Shown: positions 31,143 to 39,819 of the stretch, one piece after another
How positions within the stretch are numbered: position 1 is the first letter of the stretch
Layout: each line of letters opens with the position of its first letter
Source of the DNA: Cyclobacteriaceae bacterium
GTDB taxonomy: Bacteria > Bacteroidota > Bacteroidia > Cytophagales > Cyclobacteriaceae
Length of the DNA stretch: 64,000 bases
Direction of reading: 5' to 3'
NCBI GenBank assembly: GCA_019638275.1
Contig: JAHBUC010000002.1
Location: 496,001-560,000, forward strand
Program-made: the position numbers and the translations under genes
Notes under the pieces: generated by a model
The model's database searches: none
What the model saw: only the letters and a program-made list of their open reading frames with translations
What the model was told of the DNA's origin: nothing

Positions 31143-32204
31143 CTATAAAAGGCGGAAATCCTGCAGAAAACGGCTTATGAGTACCGGTTTGGGTAATTCG
31201 GCCACTTTATTAATAGAGTAAAACCGATTGTTTTCGGGTAAGGAATTGGGTTTATTCTTGAGTGTGATAAGGGTAAAATTGGCAAAAATGGTTTGGTGAC
31301 TGAGGATGTGTTTGTAGGTTTTGGATGGTTCAATGGAAGTAATTTTTGGCTTCAGGCTTTTCAAAAATGCGTTTGCTTCAAAAGCTTTTTCAGGTTTAGA
31401 TGGTTTGATGTTTTCAACCAGGTAAAAATCATAAAGCCCTGTCCAGATGTCTTTGCCGTTGCGCGAATTCATCAACAGCGATTGCTTTATTTTGATTACG
31501 TAATAATTGAAGTATCGCTTTCTGCTTTTTTTCGTTGCCCTTTTAACCGGCAGCAATTGTTGTGATTCGTTTTTATAAGCAACACAAACTGATCGGAACA
31601 CACATGTAGCACACGATGGATTTTTTGGTGTGCAATGCAACGCACCAAACTCCATAATTGCCTGATTAAAAGTGGCCGGATCGTCTTTACTAATCAGGGA
31701 GTTTGCCAACTCGGAGAAATATTTTTTCCCGGCCGGTGTGTTGATGGGTGTATCTACACCAAATATCCGCGCCAAAACACGAAACACGTTGCCGTCTACA
31801 ACAGCCACGGCTTCACCAAACGAAAAGGATGCGATGGCTGCGCCAGTATAGTCGCCAATGCCCGGCAATTGTTTCAATGCAACAAATGAAGACGGAAATT
31901 TTCCATTGAATTTTTTTGATACCTCTTTGGCTGCTTTATGCAGGTTGCGCGCGCGGCTGTAATACCCAAGTCCTTGCCAGAGGCGAAGCACTTTTTGTAC
32001 GGGGGCAGCAGCCAAATCGTGTACGGTGTGGAATTCCCTGACAAAACTCGTATAATAAGGAAGCCCTTGGCTTACGCGCGTTTGTTGCAGAATGATCTCG
32101 GAGAGCCATACCTTATATGGGTCTTTTGTGTTGCGCCAGGGCAGGATTCGCTTGTTTTCTTCGTACCACTCAACGACTTTTTTAGAGAAATACCGATGAT
32201 CCAT
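31143..32204 (-). CDS. mutY: A/G-specific adenine glycosylase MutY, 353 aa
   Basis: MutY removes A mispaired with 8-oxoG. Visible: VWLSEIILQQTRVSQGLPYY with catalytic Glu, the helix-hairpin-helix LPGIGDYTGAAIASFSFGEA and VVDGNVFRVLARIFG with catalytic Asp. The 4Fe-4S cysteines C-x6-C-x2-C-x5-C are in HCTPKNPSCATCVFRSVC, followed by a NUDIX-like C-terminal domain (DIWTGLYDFYLVE) that recognises 8-oxoG. I start at ATG 32204 (MDHRYFSKKVVEW); a TTG at 32228 adds eight residues. Next to ssb and opposite the HU gene, a known neighbourhood in this phylum. Confidence 0.95.
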   Translation of the reverse strand: MDHRYFSKKVVEWYEENKRILPWRNTKDPYKVWLSEIILQQTRVSQGLPYYTSFVREFHTVHDLAAAPVQKVLRLWQGLGYYSRARNLHKAAKEVSKKFNGKFPSSFVALKQLPGIGDYTGAAIASFSFGEAVAVVDGNVFRVLARIFGVDTPINTPAGKKYFSELANSLISKDDPATFNQAIMEFGALHCTPKNPSCATCVFRSVCVAYKNESQQLLPVKRATKKSRKRYFNYYVIKIKQSLLMNSRNGKDIWTGLYDFYLVENIKPSKPEKAFEANAFLKSLKPKITSIEPSKTYKHILSHQTIFANFTLITLKNKPNSLPENNRFYSINKVAELPKPVLISRFLQDFRLL

Positions 32205-32257
32205 CCCCCTGATTATCAATTTTTTCAATATTAATTTTTAATTCTGAGGCCACAAAT

Positions 32258-32265
32258 TAACTTTG
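32258..32265 (+). promoter_or_regulatory. TAnnTTTG -7 element before the HU-like gene
   Basis: TAACTTTG matches the consensus exactly. Transcription would begin near 32272, about 27 bases before the GTG start at 32299, a usual leader length in this phylum. Confidence 0.55.
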
Positions 32266-32298
32266 GCGTCCCGTTAAAATTTTAAAACAAATACAACC

Positions 32299-32607
32299 GT
32301 GACCAAAGCAGATATCATTAACGAAATAGCCGATAAAACTGGTGTTGATAAAGCAGATGTTACCGCATCAGTAGAGGCTTTTTTCAGTGTGGTAAAAACG
32401 AACATGGCAAGCGGCCATAACATTTACATTCGTGGTTTTGGCAGTTTCATTAATAAGAAAAGGAAGAAAAAAATTGCGCGAAACATTTCACGCAACACGG
32501 CATTGGTAATTGACGAGCATTATGTTCCCAGTTTTAAACCGGCCAAGATTTTTGTAAGCAAAATCAAAAACAGCGAGAAGGTAAAGCAACTGGCAGATAA
32601 AGCCTGA
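32299..32607 (+). CDS. HU/IHF-family DNA-binding protein, 102 aa
   Basis: GTG start; VTKADIINEIADKTGVDKAD is the standard opening helix pair, ASGHNIYIRGFGSFINKKRK forms the beta saddle, and IARNISRNTALVIDEHYVP the DNA-grasping arm, closing with PSFKPAKIFVSKIKNSEKV. HU/IHF proteins bend DNA and shape the nucleoid. It lacks the exact GRNPxTG arm motif (here ARNISRNT), as many Bacteroidota HU paralogues do. It diverges from mutY and precedes the TPR gene. Confidence 0.93.
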   Translation: MTKADIINEIADKTGVDKADVTASVEAFFSVVKTNMASGHNIYIRGFGSFINKKRKKKIARNISRNTALVIDEHYVPSFKPAKIFVSKIKNSEKVKQLADKA

Positions 32608-32623
32608 TGCGCTGATTTCAACA

Positions 32624-32645
32624 CGCCACTTCAGGCGGATTTTTT
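32624..32645 (+). terminator. Possible weak terminator after the HU-like gene
   Basis: CGCC-ACTTCA-GGCG followed by GATTTTTT. The stem is only four base pairs and the T-run reaches the base before ATG 32646 of the TPR gene. It might terminate, attenuate or have no role. Confidence 0.35.
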
Positions 32646-33449
32646 ATGTTCAAGAGCCGAATTATTTTACTTGTTGCCAGCGTTGTGCTGATTGTAGTTT
32701 TATTCATGCTACCCAAAGTAGTGGTGAAGAATGACGACCAGCTTGCAACCGGAGATTCAACAGCCATGCCCCAAGTTGACCCGCATGGCGCTGCACCGGT
32801 TACCCTGCAGCAGGCTATTGCCCGTATGCGCTCAGGGCATGGCGCTTCATCTGGTGAAAAAAGTGCTATCTTTGCCGACTCTTTAGCAGACCTGTATTGG
32901 GAAGCGGGCAAGTTTGACAGTGCTGCCTGGTTTGCCAACGAGGCCGCAACGTTCTTTAACACGATGGAAAGCTGGATTAAGGCGGGTGATAGTTACTATC
33001 AGGCGTACACCTTTTCCCTTGATCAGCTCAAGCAAAATGAACTGGCCGAAAGGGCCCGGCAGTACTTTTCTATGATTTTGAAGAGTAATCCGGGAAACCT
33101 GGAGGTAAAAACTAAAATGGCAATGACTTATTTGTCGACTGCCAACCCGATGCAAGGCATTACGCTGTTGCGCGAGGTATTGGCGGAAGACCCCAAAAAT
33201 GAGTCGGCCTTATTCAATTTGGGCATGTTGTCCATTCAATCCGGGCAGTACGATCGGGCCATTGAACGCCTGAAAGAACTCACCGAAGTGAACCCAAAAC
33301 ATGTACAAGGCCAGTTGCTGCTGGGTGTTGCGTATAAGAATAAGGGAAACAAGAAGGCCGCACGCGAGCAGTTTGAAAAAGTAAAACAATTGGATCCTGA
33401 TCCGGCTGTTCAGGCAACAGCGGATTCGTATCTGAAAGACCTAAAATAA
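32646..33449 (+). CDS. TPR-repeat membrane-anchored protein, 267 aa
   Basis: An N-terminal membrane anchor (FKSRIILLVASVVLIVVLFM) is followed by an extended linker and a helical region with tetratricopeptide repeats. They include DLYWEAGKFDSAAWFANEAA, TYLSTANPMQGITLLREVLA, ALFNLGMLSIQSGQYDRAIE, LLLGVAYKNKGNKKAAREQF and a capping helix. It is likely to hold partners at the membrane. It shares its neighbourhood with RNase G/E and the small basic peptide. No enzyme domain is present. A specific role is not readable. Confidence 0.82.
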   Translation: MFKSRIILLVASVVLIVVLFMLPKVVVKNDDQLATGDSTAMPQVDPHGAAPVTLQQAIARMRSGHGASSGEKSAIFADSLADLYWEAGKFDSAAWFANEAATFFNTMESWIKAGDSYYQAYTFSLDQLKQNELAERARQYFSMILKSNPGNLEVKTKMAMTYLSTANPMQGITLLREVLAEDPKNESALFNLGMLSIQSGQYDRAIERLKELTEVNPKHVQGQLLLGVAYKNKGNKKAAREQFEKVKQLDPDPAVQATADSYLKDLK

Positions 33450-33511
33450 ATTATAAACCATCCCTTACTTCCCTGGCAGGAAGGTAGAGGGGCTAAAAAA
33501 ATCAAAAATTT

Positions 33512-33601
33512 ATGCCAAGCGGAAAGAAAAGAAAGAAGCACAAAATGGCAACTCACAAGCGCAAGAAGCGCTTGAGAAAGAACAGACATAAGAAGAAGTA
33601 A
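33512..33601 (+). CDS. 29-residue basic peptide, AURKAIP1/COX24-like (mS38-like)
   Basis: ATG 33512, TAA 33599-33601. More than half of the 29 residues are Lys, Arg or His: MPSGKKRKKHKMATHKRKKR then LRKNRHKKK. This is the short AURKAIP1/COX24-domain protein of Bacteroidota, related to mitochondrial mS38 and small mycobacterial ribosomal peptides, so a ribosome-bound role is likely but inferred. It is usually missed by gene callers because of its length. It lies between the TPR gene and RNase G/E, with a hairpin right after its stop. Confidence 0.75.
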   Translation: MPSGKKRKKHKMATHKRKKRLRKNRHKKK

Positions 33602-33605
33602 TCCT

Positions 33606-33628
33606 GTTTCCCTGATTTTTCAGGGAAC
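33606..33628 (+). terminator. Hairpin between the basic peptide gene and RNase G/E
   Basis: TTCCCTGA and TCAGGGAA arms around TTTT form an 8-bp stem, extendable by a G-C pair with one bulge. There is no T-run downstream (CGGGTGC follows), so it may be a weak terminator or an mRNA structure in the leader of the ribonuclease gene. Confidence 0.45.
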
Positions 33629-33690
33629 GGGTGCTTTCTGTTCGGGAGCCGTACACATCCGGATTTTTTAACATTTTAAATTCTATCGTT

Positions 33691-35244
33691 TTGAGTAACG
33701 AACTAATTATCAGTAACGCTCAAGACGGATGTCGTATCGCCCTGCTGAGAGACAAGACGCTTGTCGAATTTCACCAGGAACAGGAAGGAAGCAAATTCAC
33801 CGTTGGTGATATTTATCTGGGTACTGTAAAAAAAGTTGTACAGGGCCTGAATGCCGCATTTATTGATGTGGGCTATGATAAAGATGCTTTCTTACACTAC
33901 CTCGACCTGGGGCCACAGTTCAGTTCACTGCAAAAGTTTACGAAACTGCTCAGGGCCAAAAAGATTTTCGGTAAGCTGGAAAAATTTACCCTTGAACCGG
34001 ACATCGACAAACATGGCAAGATTGGCCAGCAGTTGGTAAAGGGCCAGCTGATTCCGGTACAAATCGTAAAGGAACCCATCTCTACAAAGGGGCCGCGATT
34101 ATCCTGCGAGCTATCATTGGCCGGGCGCTACCTGGTGCTGGTACCTTTTTCTAAAACGGTTAACGTTTCGAAGAAGATAACCAGCAGCGAAGAACGCAGA
34201 CGCCTGTTGCGTTTAATTCAATCCATTAAACCTGAAAACTTTGGTGTAATTGTTCGCACCGTGGCCGAAGGTGCCGAAGTGGCCGAACTCGACCGCGATT
34301 TGCGCAACCTGGTGAAAACATGGGAAGATGGCATCGTCCGACTTCCGGAAGCTCAGCCGAATGATAAAATCATTGGTGAGCTGAACAAAACCTCATCCTT
34401 GTTACGTGATCTGCTGAACGAATCATTCGACAACATTCATGTTGACGACAAGAAGATGTACGAGGAAGCCAAGGCGTATATCCGATCGATTTCACCGGAT
34501 CAGGAGAAGATTGTAAAGTTCTACAACGGTCGCGCCAAAATTTTTGAACATTACGGAATTGAAAAGCAGATCAAGTCTGCATTCGGACAAACCGTAAGTT
34601 TACGGGGCGGAGGTTACCTCATCATTGAGCACACGGAAGCACTGCACGTAATTGATGTGAACAGTGGCAACAAATCCAACCGCGAAGAAAATCAGGAGAC
34701 TACTGCTATCTCAGTAAATATTGAGGCGGCTAAAGAAATTGCACGTCAGTTACGCCTGCGCGATATGGGCGGCATCATCGTGGTCGACTTCATTGATATG
34801 AAGAACCCCGATAACCGGAAGACGATTTATAAGGTGATGAAGGATGAGATGGCCAGCGATAAGGCCAAATCAACCGTGTTGCCACTTTCGAAGTTCGGGT
34901 TGATGCAGATTACACGCGAGCGTGTTCGTCCGCAGGTTAACATTGCAACCCTTGAAGCGTGCCCGGCTTGTAACGGTACCGGAAAAATTACTGCTTCTAT
35001 TTTGGTTTCTGATCTGATTGAGAAGACGCTCGATTATTTATTGGTAAAGCAGAACGAGCGAAACCTGGTGTTGGCCTTGCATCCTTACCTGCACGCGTAT
35101 TTTACGAAAGGCATTATTTCGCATCGCGTGAAATGGTTTTTCAAATACAAGCGATGGGTAAACATGGAGGCAGACACCTCTATGGGCTTAACCGAATTCC
35201 GCTTTGTGAATAAGGAAGGTGAAGAGATTCAATTAAATGCATAG
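33691..35244 (+). CDS. rng: Ribonuclease G/E family protein, 517 aa
   Basis: An endoribonuclease that cuts single-stranded RNA in rRNA maturation and mRNA decay. The S1-containing N-part reads ALLRDKTLVEFHQEQEGSKF, VGDIYLGTVKKVVQGLNAAF and IDVGYDKDAFLHYLD. The DNase-I-like catalytic site includes ALHVIDVNSGNKSN and IVVDFIDMKNPDNR with two metal Asp, and the zinc-link CPACNGTGK is present. The natural start is TTG 33691 (M-S-N-E-L-I-I-S), as in homologues. The frame is open 20 codons further upstream, but those residues are encoded by the intergenic hairpin region. It lacks the long RNase E C-terminal scaffold, so RNase G-like. Confidence 0.94.
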   Translation: MSNELIISNAQDGCRIALLRDKTLVEFHQEQEGSKFTVGDIYLGTVKKVVQGLNAAFIDVGYDKDAFLHYLDLGPQFSSLQKFTKLLRAKKIFGKLEKFTLEPDIDKHGKIGQQLVKGQLIPVQIVKEPISTKGPRLSCELSLAGRYLVLVPFSKTVNVSKKITSSEERRRLLRLIQSIKPENFGVIVRTVAEGAEVAELDRDLRNLVKTWEDGIVRLPEAQPNDKIIGELNKTSSLLRDLLNESFDNIHVDDKKMYEEAKAYIRSISPDQEKIVKFYNGRAKIFEHYGIEKQIKSAFGQTVSLRGGGYLIIEHTEALHVIDVNSGNKSNREENQETTAISVNIEAAKEIARQLRLRDMGGIIVVDFIDMKNPDNRKTIYKVMKDEMASDKAKSTVLPLSKFGLMQITRERVRPQVNIATLEACPACNGTGKITASILVSDLIEKTLDYLLVKQNERNLVLALHPYLHAYFTKGIISHRVKWFFKYKRWVNMEADTSMGLTEFRFVNKEGEEIQLNA

Positions 35245-35270
35245 CGGAAACCCGCTATGCATATTTTCTT
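35239..35270 (+). terminator. Strong terminator overlapping the stop of the RNase G/E gene
   Basis: GCATAGCGG (35239-35247) pairs with CCGCTATGC (35252-35260) around AAAC, followed by ATATTTTCTTT. The stop codon TAG at 35242-35244 lies inside the left arm, so the ribosome must leave before the hairpin can fold. The SprB-protein gene converges from the other side and may share it. Confidence 0.75.
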
Positions 35271-35275
35271 TCATT

Positions 35276-38152
35276 TTAGTACTTGAGCAGTTTTCCGTAC
35301 TCTAATCGACTTGTACTGCGGTAGCGATAGAAGTACATGCGATCGCGCAGTTGTTCAGCGGCCAAAGTCACCTCATATGATTCGCCTCGTTGAACGTACC
35401 CTTCATATAACCGCGATACAGAATTTCCGGATTGATCAACTAACTCCAACACAACGTATTCACTTGCATCGGCAGTCCAGTTAACATTAAGCTTATCTGC
35501 AAATGGATTTGGATAAGCCCGCAAGCTGAACATGGCAGTTGCTCCTTCAATGGTGAGACTATCGTAGGCTACACATTGACCTGCCTTGTAAGCCGCAACC
35601 GGTTCCCAGTTGTGGCAGCCATCGCAGATGGTAAAGGTTACGGTGAATGATTCTGGCTTCTTACCAAAGTTATCAATGTCATCAACCTTTAGTCCATATA
35701 CCCCGGTTGTAGGATCTTTGCCAAACACCATCTTCCAGCCTTCGGAGTTTGAATAGTTCTTCACCTTTCCGCATGGGATAGCAAGGGTCCAGTGCGACAG
35801 GTCGTAGCGACAGTTACCGGTTGTGGTAATCGTTGCGGTATACGTCTTGCATGAATTTGTTTCGGAAACTACTACAAGTTGAGTAGAGAAACATTCTTCA
35901 CAGCTTTCCGGATTGCCAGAACCGCCATCATCGTCTCCATCATCGCCATCATCATCTCCGTCACCATCATCGTCTCCGTCACCATCATCATCTCCGTCAT
36001 CACCATCTCCATCATCATCATCATCCCCTGGATCATCCGGATTGTCACTCACTTCACACGTTGTAATGGTGTACGAGCAGCTTAACGCACATCCGTCTTT
36101 TACAATGGTTAGCGTAAAGGTTGCCGAACTATTTTCACCACCACTGGTATAGGTAATCGTTTTCGAATTTTCTCCCGCAATTATTTGCCATGAGCCGTCA
36201 CTGCTCGAAACTGTCCATTGATAGGATGTTGCGCCTTCAACTGTGGTTGTTAACGTGTTACCATCTGTTGAGCAAAGTACAGTGTCTGTTGGTTCTGTTA
36301 TCAGGCACGTCCAGTCGGGTGAGGCCGGTTCAACGGTTATATCAAGTTGTTTGGTGCAGCCATTTTTATCTGTTATAGTAACGGAATACGTGTCGGGAGT
36401 GACACCTGTAATATCCTGACTGGTTTCACCATTCGACCAGCTATAGGTATAGGGTTGTGTACCACCTGTAACCGACAAGTCAATTGAGGAGGTACCATCA
36501 ACTCCACAGGTAATGCTTTGCACCGTTGCTGTGGCGTTTATTGGCGGAGGTGATGATAGCGTATATGTAACGCTTCGTGAACAACCGGTATCATCCGTAA
36601 TGGTGAGTGTATAAGAGCCCGGTCCAAGATCAGACAATTCATTTCCGGTTTCACCAGTCGACCATGAATAGGTGTAAGGGGCAACACCATCAACCGGGGT
36701 AACGATAATAGACCCCGTACTTTCACCTGCACAAAGCGGAGGCTGAATTTGTGCATTCAACTGAATGGTTTTACGTGATACGGTAATGGTTGTAGTAATC
36801 GCACAACCGTTGCTGTCGGTAATGGTTACTTTGTATTGACCAGCTGTAAGGTTGCTGAGGTCTTCAGTGGTTGCACCGTTATCCCATACGAATGTGTATG
36901 GCGCGGTTCCTCCCCCAACATTCAGGTTAATCGCACCCGAACCATCATCAAGACAACTGGTTTGCGTAACCGTGAAGCTTAATGTTAACGTGTTGTTCTC
37001 GCGTAGGAAAAGAGAAGTTGTGGCTTTGCACCCATTTGCATCCGTTACGGTAACACTGTATGAGCCCGTTGCCAGGTTTTGCAGGTCCTCAGTAGTTGCA
37101 CCGTTGCTCCATTGGTAGGTATATGGTCCAGTTCCGCCCGTTACGGTAAGATTTATAGCGCCATCTGCTTGTGTGCACGAAGGCAGGGTAAGTGATGTAG
37201 TGAGCGAAATCGATACACTGTTTTGCAGGTTGAATGATTTCGTTGTCTGGCATCCGCTTGCATCGGTTACTGTTACGGAATAAAATCCAGCGGCAAGATT
37301 TGAAATAGATGAGGATGTTGCGCCTGTATTCCATTGGTAGGTGTAAGGTGCACTACCACCGGAAACCGAAAGCGCGATTGATCCAGTGAATGAGCCGCTA
37401 CAGGCAGGCTGAGTGATGCTCTCTTCAACGATAATGGCATCGGGCTGAATCAACGTTTCAGAAAGGTTGACAGCGTTACCATTTGCATCTGTTACTTCAA
37501 CTGAATATTCACCCGCAGCTAAATTTTGAACCGAAGCAGTAGTCTGCCCGCTCGACCACAAGTAAGTAAACGGCTCCTGCCCTTCATCAATCACAACCTC
37601 TAACGAACCATCGCTGACATTAAAACATGTGGGGTTGGTTTTAATCAACGATGCTTTTAATTGTGGTTCGTCATCAGCGCAAGAATTAGGTACTGTTTGA
37701 TAATCGATACAGGTACCTGCCTTGTACGCGACTTTAGGTTGCCAACAATCTAGTTGTGTTAAGCAGGCCTCACTGGCACAATGGGTAAACGAAACGGTAA
37801 AACTTTTTTTGCTGCCTTTACCAAAGCCAGGGATGTCATCAATCTTAAAGCCGGTTAACCCGGTTTTAGGGTCTTTGCCAAACACCTGTTTCCAGTTTTC
37901 TGAGTTGCTGAGGTTTTTGATTTCTCCGCAGGGTACCTCTACCGTATAGTGCGAGAGGTCATAGCGGCAACTTCCGTCATGCGAAATTTCAAATTCGTAC
38001 TCGGTGCAGCCATTGGCATTTTTTTCTGCCCTCACCACTTTGGTGGTGAAGCAATTGCCGGCACAGTTTCCGCCATTATCCGCCTTTGCGGTAATGGAGA
38101 AGGTTAAAATCAACACAGAAACCAACGCGGAGACAAATCCTGAAACTTTCAT
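35276..38152 (-). CDS. SprB-repeat surface protein with T9SS type A sorting domain, 958 aa
   Basis: Signal peptide (1-24), then module A (30-152, Cys-rich, with CRYDLSHYTVEVPCG, FGKDPKTGLTGFKIDDIPGF and VAYKAGTCIDY). Six SprB repeats of about 75 residues follow (165-609; each has a GG-x-APYTYxWS/NG core and a YSVTVTDxNGC end). Next come an Ig/PKD-like stretch (612-700), an Asp/Gly tract (702-750), a second copy of module A (751-865; CRYDLSHWTLAIPCG) and a C-terminal sorting domain (874-958; LRAYPNPFADKLNVNW). The SprB family carries adhesins that move along the cell surface in gliding cells. This should be a secreted or surface-attached adhesin. Confidence 0.92.
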   Translation of the reverse strand: MKVSGFVSALVSVLILTFSITAKADNGGNCAGNCFTTKVVRAEKNANGCTEYEFEISHDGSCRYDLSHYTVEVPCGEIKNLSNSENWKQVFGKDPKTGLTGFKIDDIPGFGKGSKKSFTVSFTHCASEACLTQLDCWQPKVAYKAGTCIDYQTVPNSCADDEPQLKASLIKTNPTCFNVSDGSLEVVIDEGQEPFTYLWSSGQTTASVQNLAAGEYSVEVTDANGNAVNLSETLIQPDAIIVEESITQPACSGSFTGSIALSVSGGSAPYTYQWNTGATSSSISNLAAGFYSVTVTDASGCQTTKSFNLQNSVSISLTTSLTLPSCTQADGAINLTVTGGTGPYTYQWSNGATTEDLQNLATGSYSVTVTDANGCKATTSLFLRENNTLTLSFTVTQTSCLDDGSGAINLNVGGGTAPYTFVWDNGATTEDLSNLTAGQYKVTITDSNGCAITTTITVSRKTIQLNAQIQPPLCAGESTGSIIVTPVDGVAPYTYSWSTGETGNELSDLGPGSYTLTITDDTGCSRSVTYTLSSPPPINATATVQSITCGVDGTSSIDLSVTGGTQPYTYSWSNGETSQDITGVTPDTYSVTITDKNGCTKQLDITVEPASPDWTCLITEPTDTVLCSTDGNTLTTTVEGATSYQWTVSSSDGSWQIIAGENSKTITYTSGGENSSATFTLTIVKDGCALSCSYTITTCEVSDNPDDPGDDDDDGDGDDGDDDGDGDDDGDGDDDGDDGDDDGGSGNPESCEECFSTQLVVVSETNSCKTYTATITTTGNCRYDLSHWTLAIPCGKVKNYSNSEGWKMVFGKDPTTGVYGLKVDDIDNFGKKPESFTVTFTICDGCHNWEPVAAYKAGQCVAYDSLTIEGATAMFSLRAYPNPFADKLNVNWTADASEYVVLELVDQSGNSVSRLYEGYVQRGESYEVTLAAEQLRDRMYFYRYRSTSRLEYGKLLKY

Positions 38153-38297
38153 GGTTTTACAATTAGTAAGGCTAAATACACCTTCCCATGGAAAAAGAGC
38201 GAACGGAAGTTGTAATCGGCTAAACGCTACGGTGAGTTCCCGATAATAGCGATAAGCAGTAGCGATGATTGGTTACGGCCCTACAAGCGGTAGGAGA

Positions 38298-39068
38298 TTA
38301 TTTCGCGTTTTCGAGTAATTTCTTACGTGCAGATTTTACCAGTGCACCATGCGTAAACATCAGGGGAGTGTACAGGAAATAGATGAAACCTGAAGTCATT
38401 TGGCCCATACGGGTTTCTCCAAAAGCGTAGGCAAATATGGCCGACAGGATAGGCACACTGGCCATTAACAGATTTGTGCGAATGCTGGTGCGGGTATCAA
38501 ACCGCTCAACTTCACTCAACTCAAGTTCATCAGATTTTTTCAATGCATACCGGTACATCAACGCAAGCACTAAAAAAATAGAAGCGGCACCGAACCCATA
38601 GATAACCATTAGTTGTGTTACGGTTCCACCTTCCATCATGAAGTTGAACTCCTGCCACATATCCGCACTGGCGCCATGCCGGAACAAGTGTATGAAGTTC
38701 ATGAACAAGATAACGAGCAGCTTTGCCAGAAACTTTAGCGGGTAAACATAAAACAACACGATGAAGAGCAGCAGCACATTTAGAAAGACAATGTATTTAT
38801 TCCGGAAACCATAGCGGATGAAGAAAATGAAATGCTCATACCAGATGAGTGAGATCAACGTAATGCAAATGGCGAACGGAACCAGATCCTTTGTGAAGGC
38901 CTGAAGCTGGTAAAATGTAATAGGAGGCGTGGAGGAGATGAGCAACAACGTAATGGCGAGTGCAAATACGGCATCACTTAACGTTTCGATTCGTGTCGAC
39001 TCCTCGCCACGGAACCGAAACTCCTTGTTCATACCGATGTAGTGATTCTTTAGGGCTTCACGAATCAT
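38298..39068 (-). CDS. TMEM175/DUF1211-family potassium-channel-like protein, 256 aa
   Basis: TRIETLSDAVFALAITLLLI is the first helix with the family's R-x3-FSDAVFA-type signature (here R-x3-LSDAVFA). About six membrane helices follow (FAICITLISLIWYEHFIFFI, YIVFLNVLLLFIVLFYVYPL, LMVIYGFGAASIFLVLALMY, LLMASVPILSAIFAYAF). Prokaryotic TMEM175 proteins form potassium-permeable channels from one repeat. The protein is adjacent (two-base gap) to a PrsW-like gene on the same strand. ATG 39068 is taken; an internal Met 13 codons in is an alternative. Confidence 0.82.
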   Translation of the reverse strand: MIREALKNHYIGMNKEFRFRGEESTRIETLSDAVFALAITLLLISSTPPITFYQLQAFTKDLVPFAICITLISLIWYEHFIFFIRYGFRNKYIVFLNVLLLFIVLFYVYPLKFLAKLLVILFMNFIHLFRHGASADMWQEFNFMMEGGTVTQLMVIYGFGAASIFLVLALMYRYALKKSDELELSEVERFDTRTSIRTNLLMASVPILSAIFAYAFGETRMGQMTSGFIYFLYTPLMFTHGALVKSARKKLLENAK

Positions 39069-39070
39069 GA

Positions 39071-39772
39071 TTATGTTTTGTCTTGATGAGGTGGTGAAAT
39101 GAATGGTGATGATTGCTGGTGCAACCGGATGGCTTTACGGGAAAGGATAAGTGCAACAATCAGCGATACCAACGCGCCAATCCACACACCAGGCTTAAAC
39201 GAGATGAACAGGAAATAATCATACGCACCATGAAACACAGTAGCGATGCCAAGGGCTGCTACACTGTATAAGATTTCATGACGATGCGTAAACTTGGCTT
39301 TGCCTAACATGTAGCCCATCAGAATAGCAAACGTAGCATGAGCAGGTACGGCAGTAAACATGCGTACAATACCGGTGGCCACACCATATTCAAATACATA
39401 AAGTACATTCTCTAATGTAGCGAAGCCCATGCCCACCATCACGGCATACATGATGCCGTCAAATGGTTCGTTGAAGTTTTTGTTGTAATAGAGAATGAAC
39501 CGGATAAAAATAAATTTACTGAACTCTTCGATGAGTGCAACTTTAAAGAAGGCATTGCCAAACTGATGAAGCACATCATCTTCTTTAAAGCTCACCACAA
39601 AATCAAGCGGCCACCTTATTGATAGGGTAACCAGTGTGCTGGCGCAGCCATACATAAAACTGATAAAGAGCAGACTTAATGGTTCCGGTTCGTGTTTGTC
39701 TTTCAGGTAAATGTAAACGGCAATGGCAATGCCGGGGGCGAGGGCTAAGGCGAGAAGGATAAGAAAATTCAT
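39071..39772 (-). CDS. PrsW-family intramembrane metalloprotease-like protein, 233 aa
   Basis: A polytopic protein starting MNFLILLALALAPGIAIAVY, with IYLKDKHEPEPLSLL after the first helix. The PrsW/CPBP-like motifs are FKVALIEEFSKFIFIRF (E-E-x-x-K), MGFATLENVLYVFEYG, PAHATFAILMGYMLG and FHGAYDYFLFIS (last His), giving the likely zinc site. PrsW cleaves the anti-sigma factor RsiW in Bacillus; targets of Bacteroidota members are unknown. It is cotranscribed with the TMEM175-like gene. Confidence 0.85.
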   Translation of the reverse strand: MNFLILLALALAPGIAIAVYIYLKDKHEPEPLSLLFISFMYGCASTLVTLSIRWPLDFVVSFKEDDVLHQFGNAFFKVALIEEFSKFIFIRFILYYNKNFNEPFDGIMYAVMVGMGFATLENVLYVFEYGVATGIVRMFTAVPAHATFAILMGYMLGKAKFTHRHEILYSVAALGIATVFHGAYDYFLFISFKPGVWIGALVSLIVALILSRKAIRLHQQSSPFISPPHQDKT

Positions 39773-39819
39773 AATGATGTGTTGGATTTATTCGGTTATC
39801 CTTCAGGCTTAGTTGGTTT

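Noticed and set aside
35879..36152. Plus-strand open frames across the GAT/ATC-rich tract
   Set aside because: They are antisense to the Asp/Gly linker of the SprB-repeat protein; the Ile- or Ser-Pro-rich products are composition artefacts.
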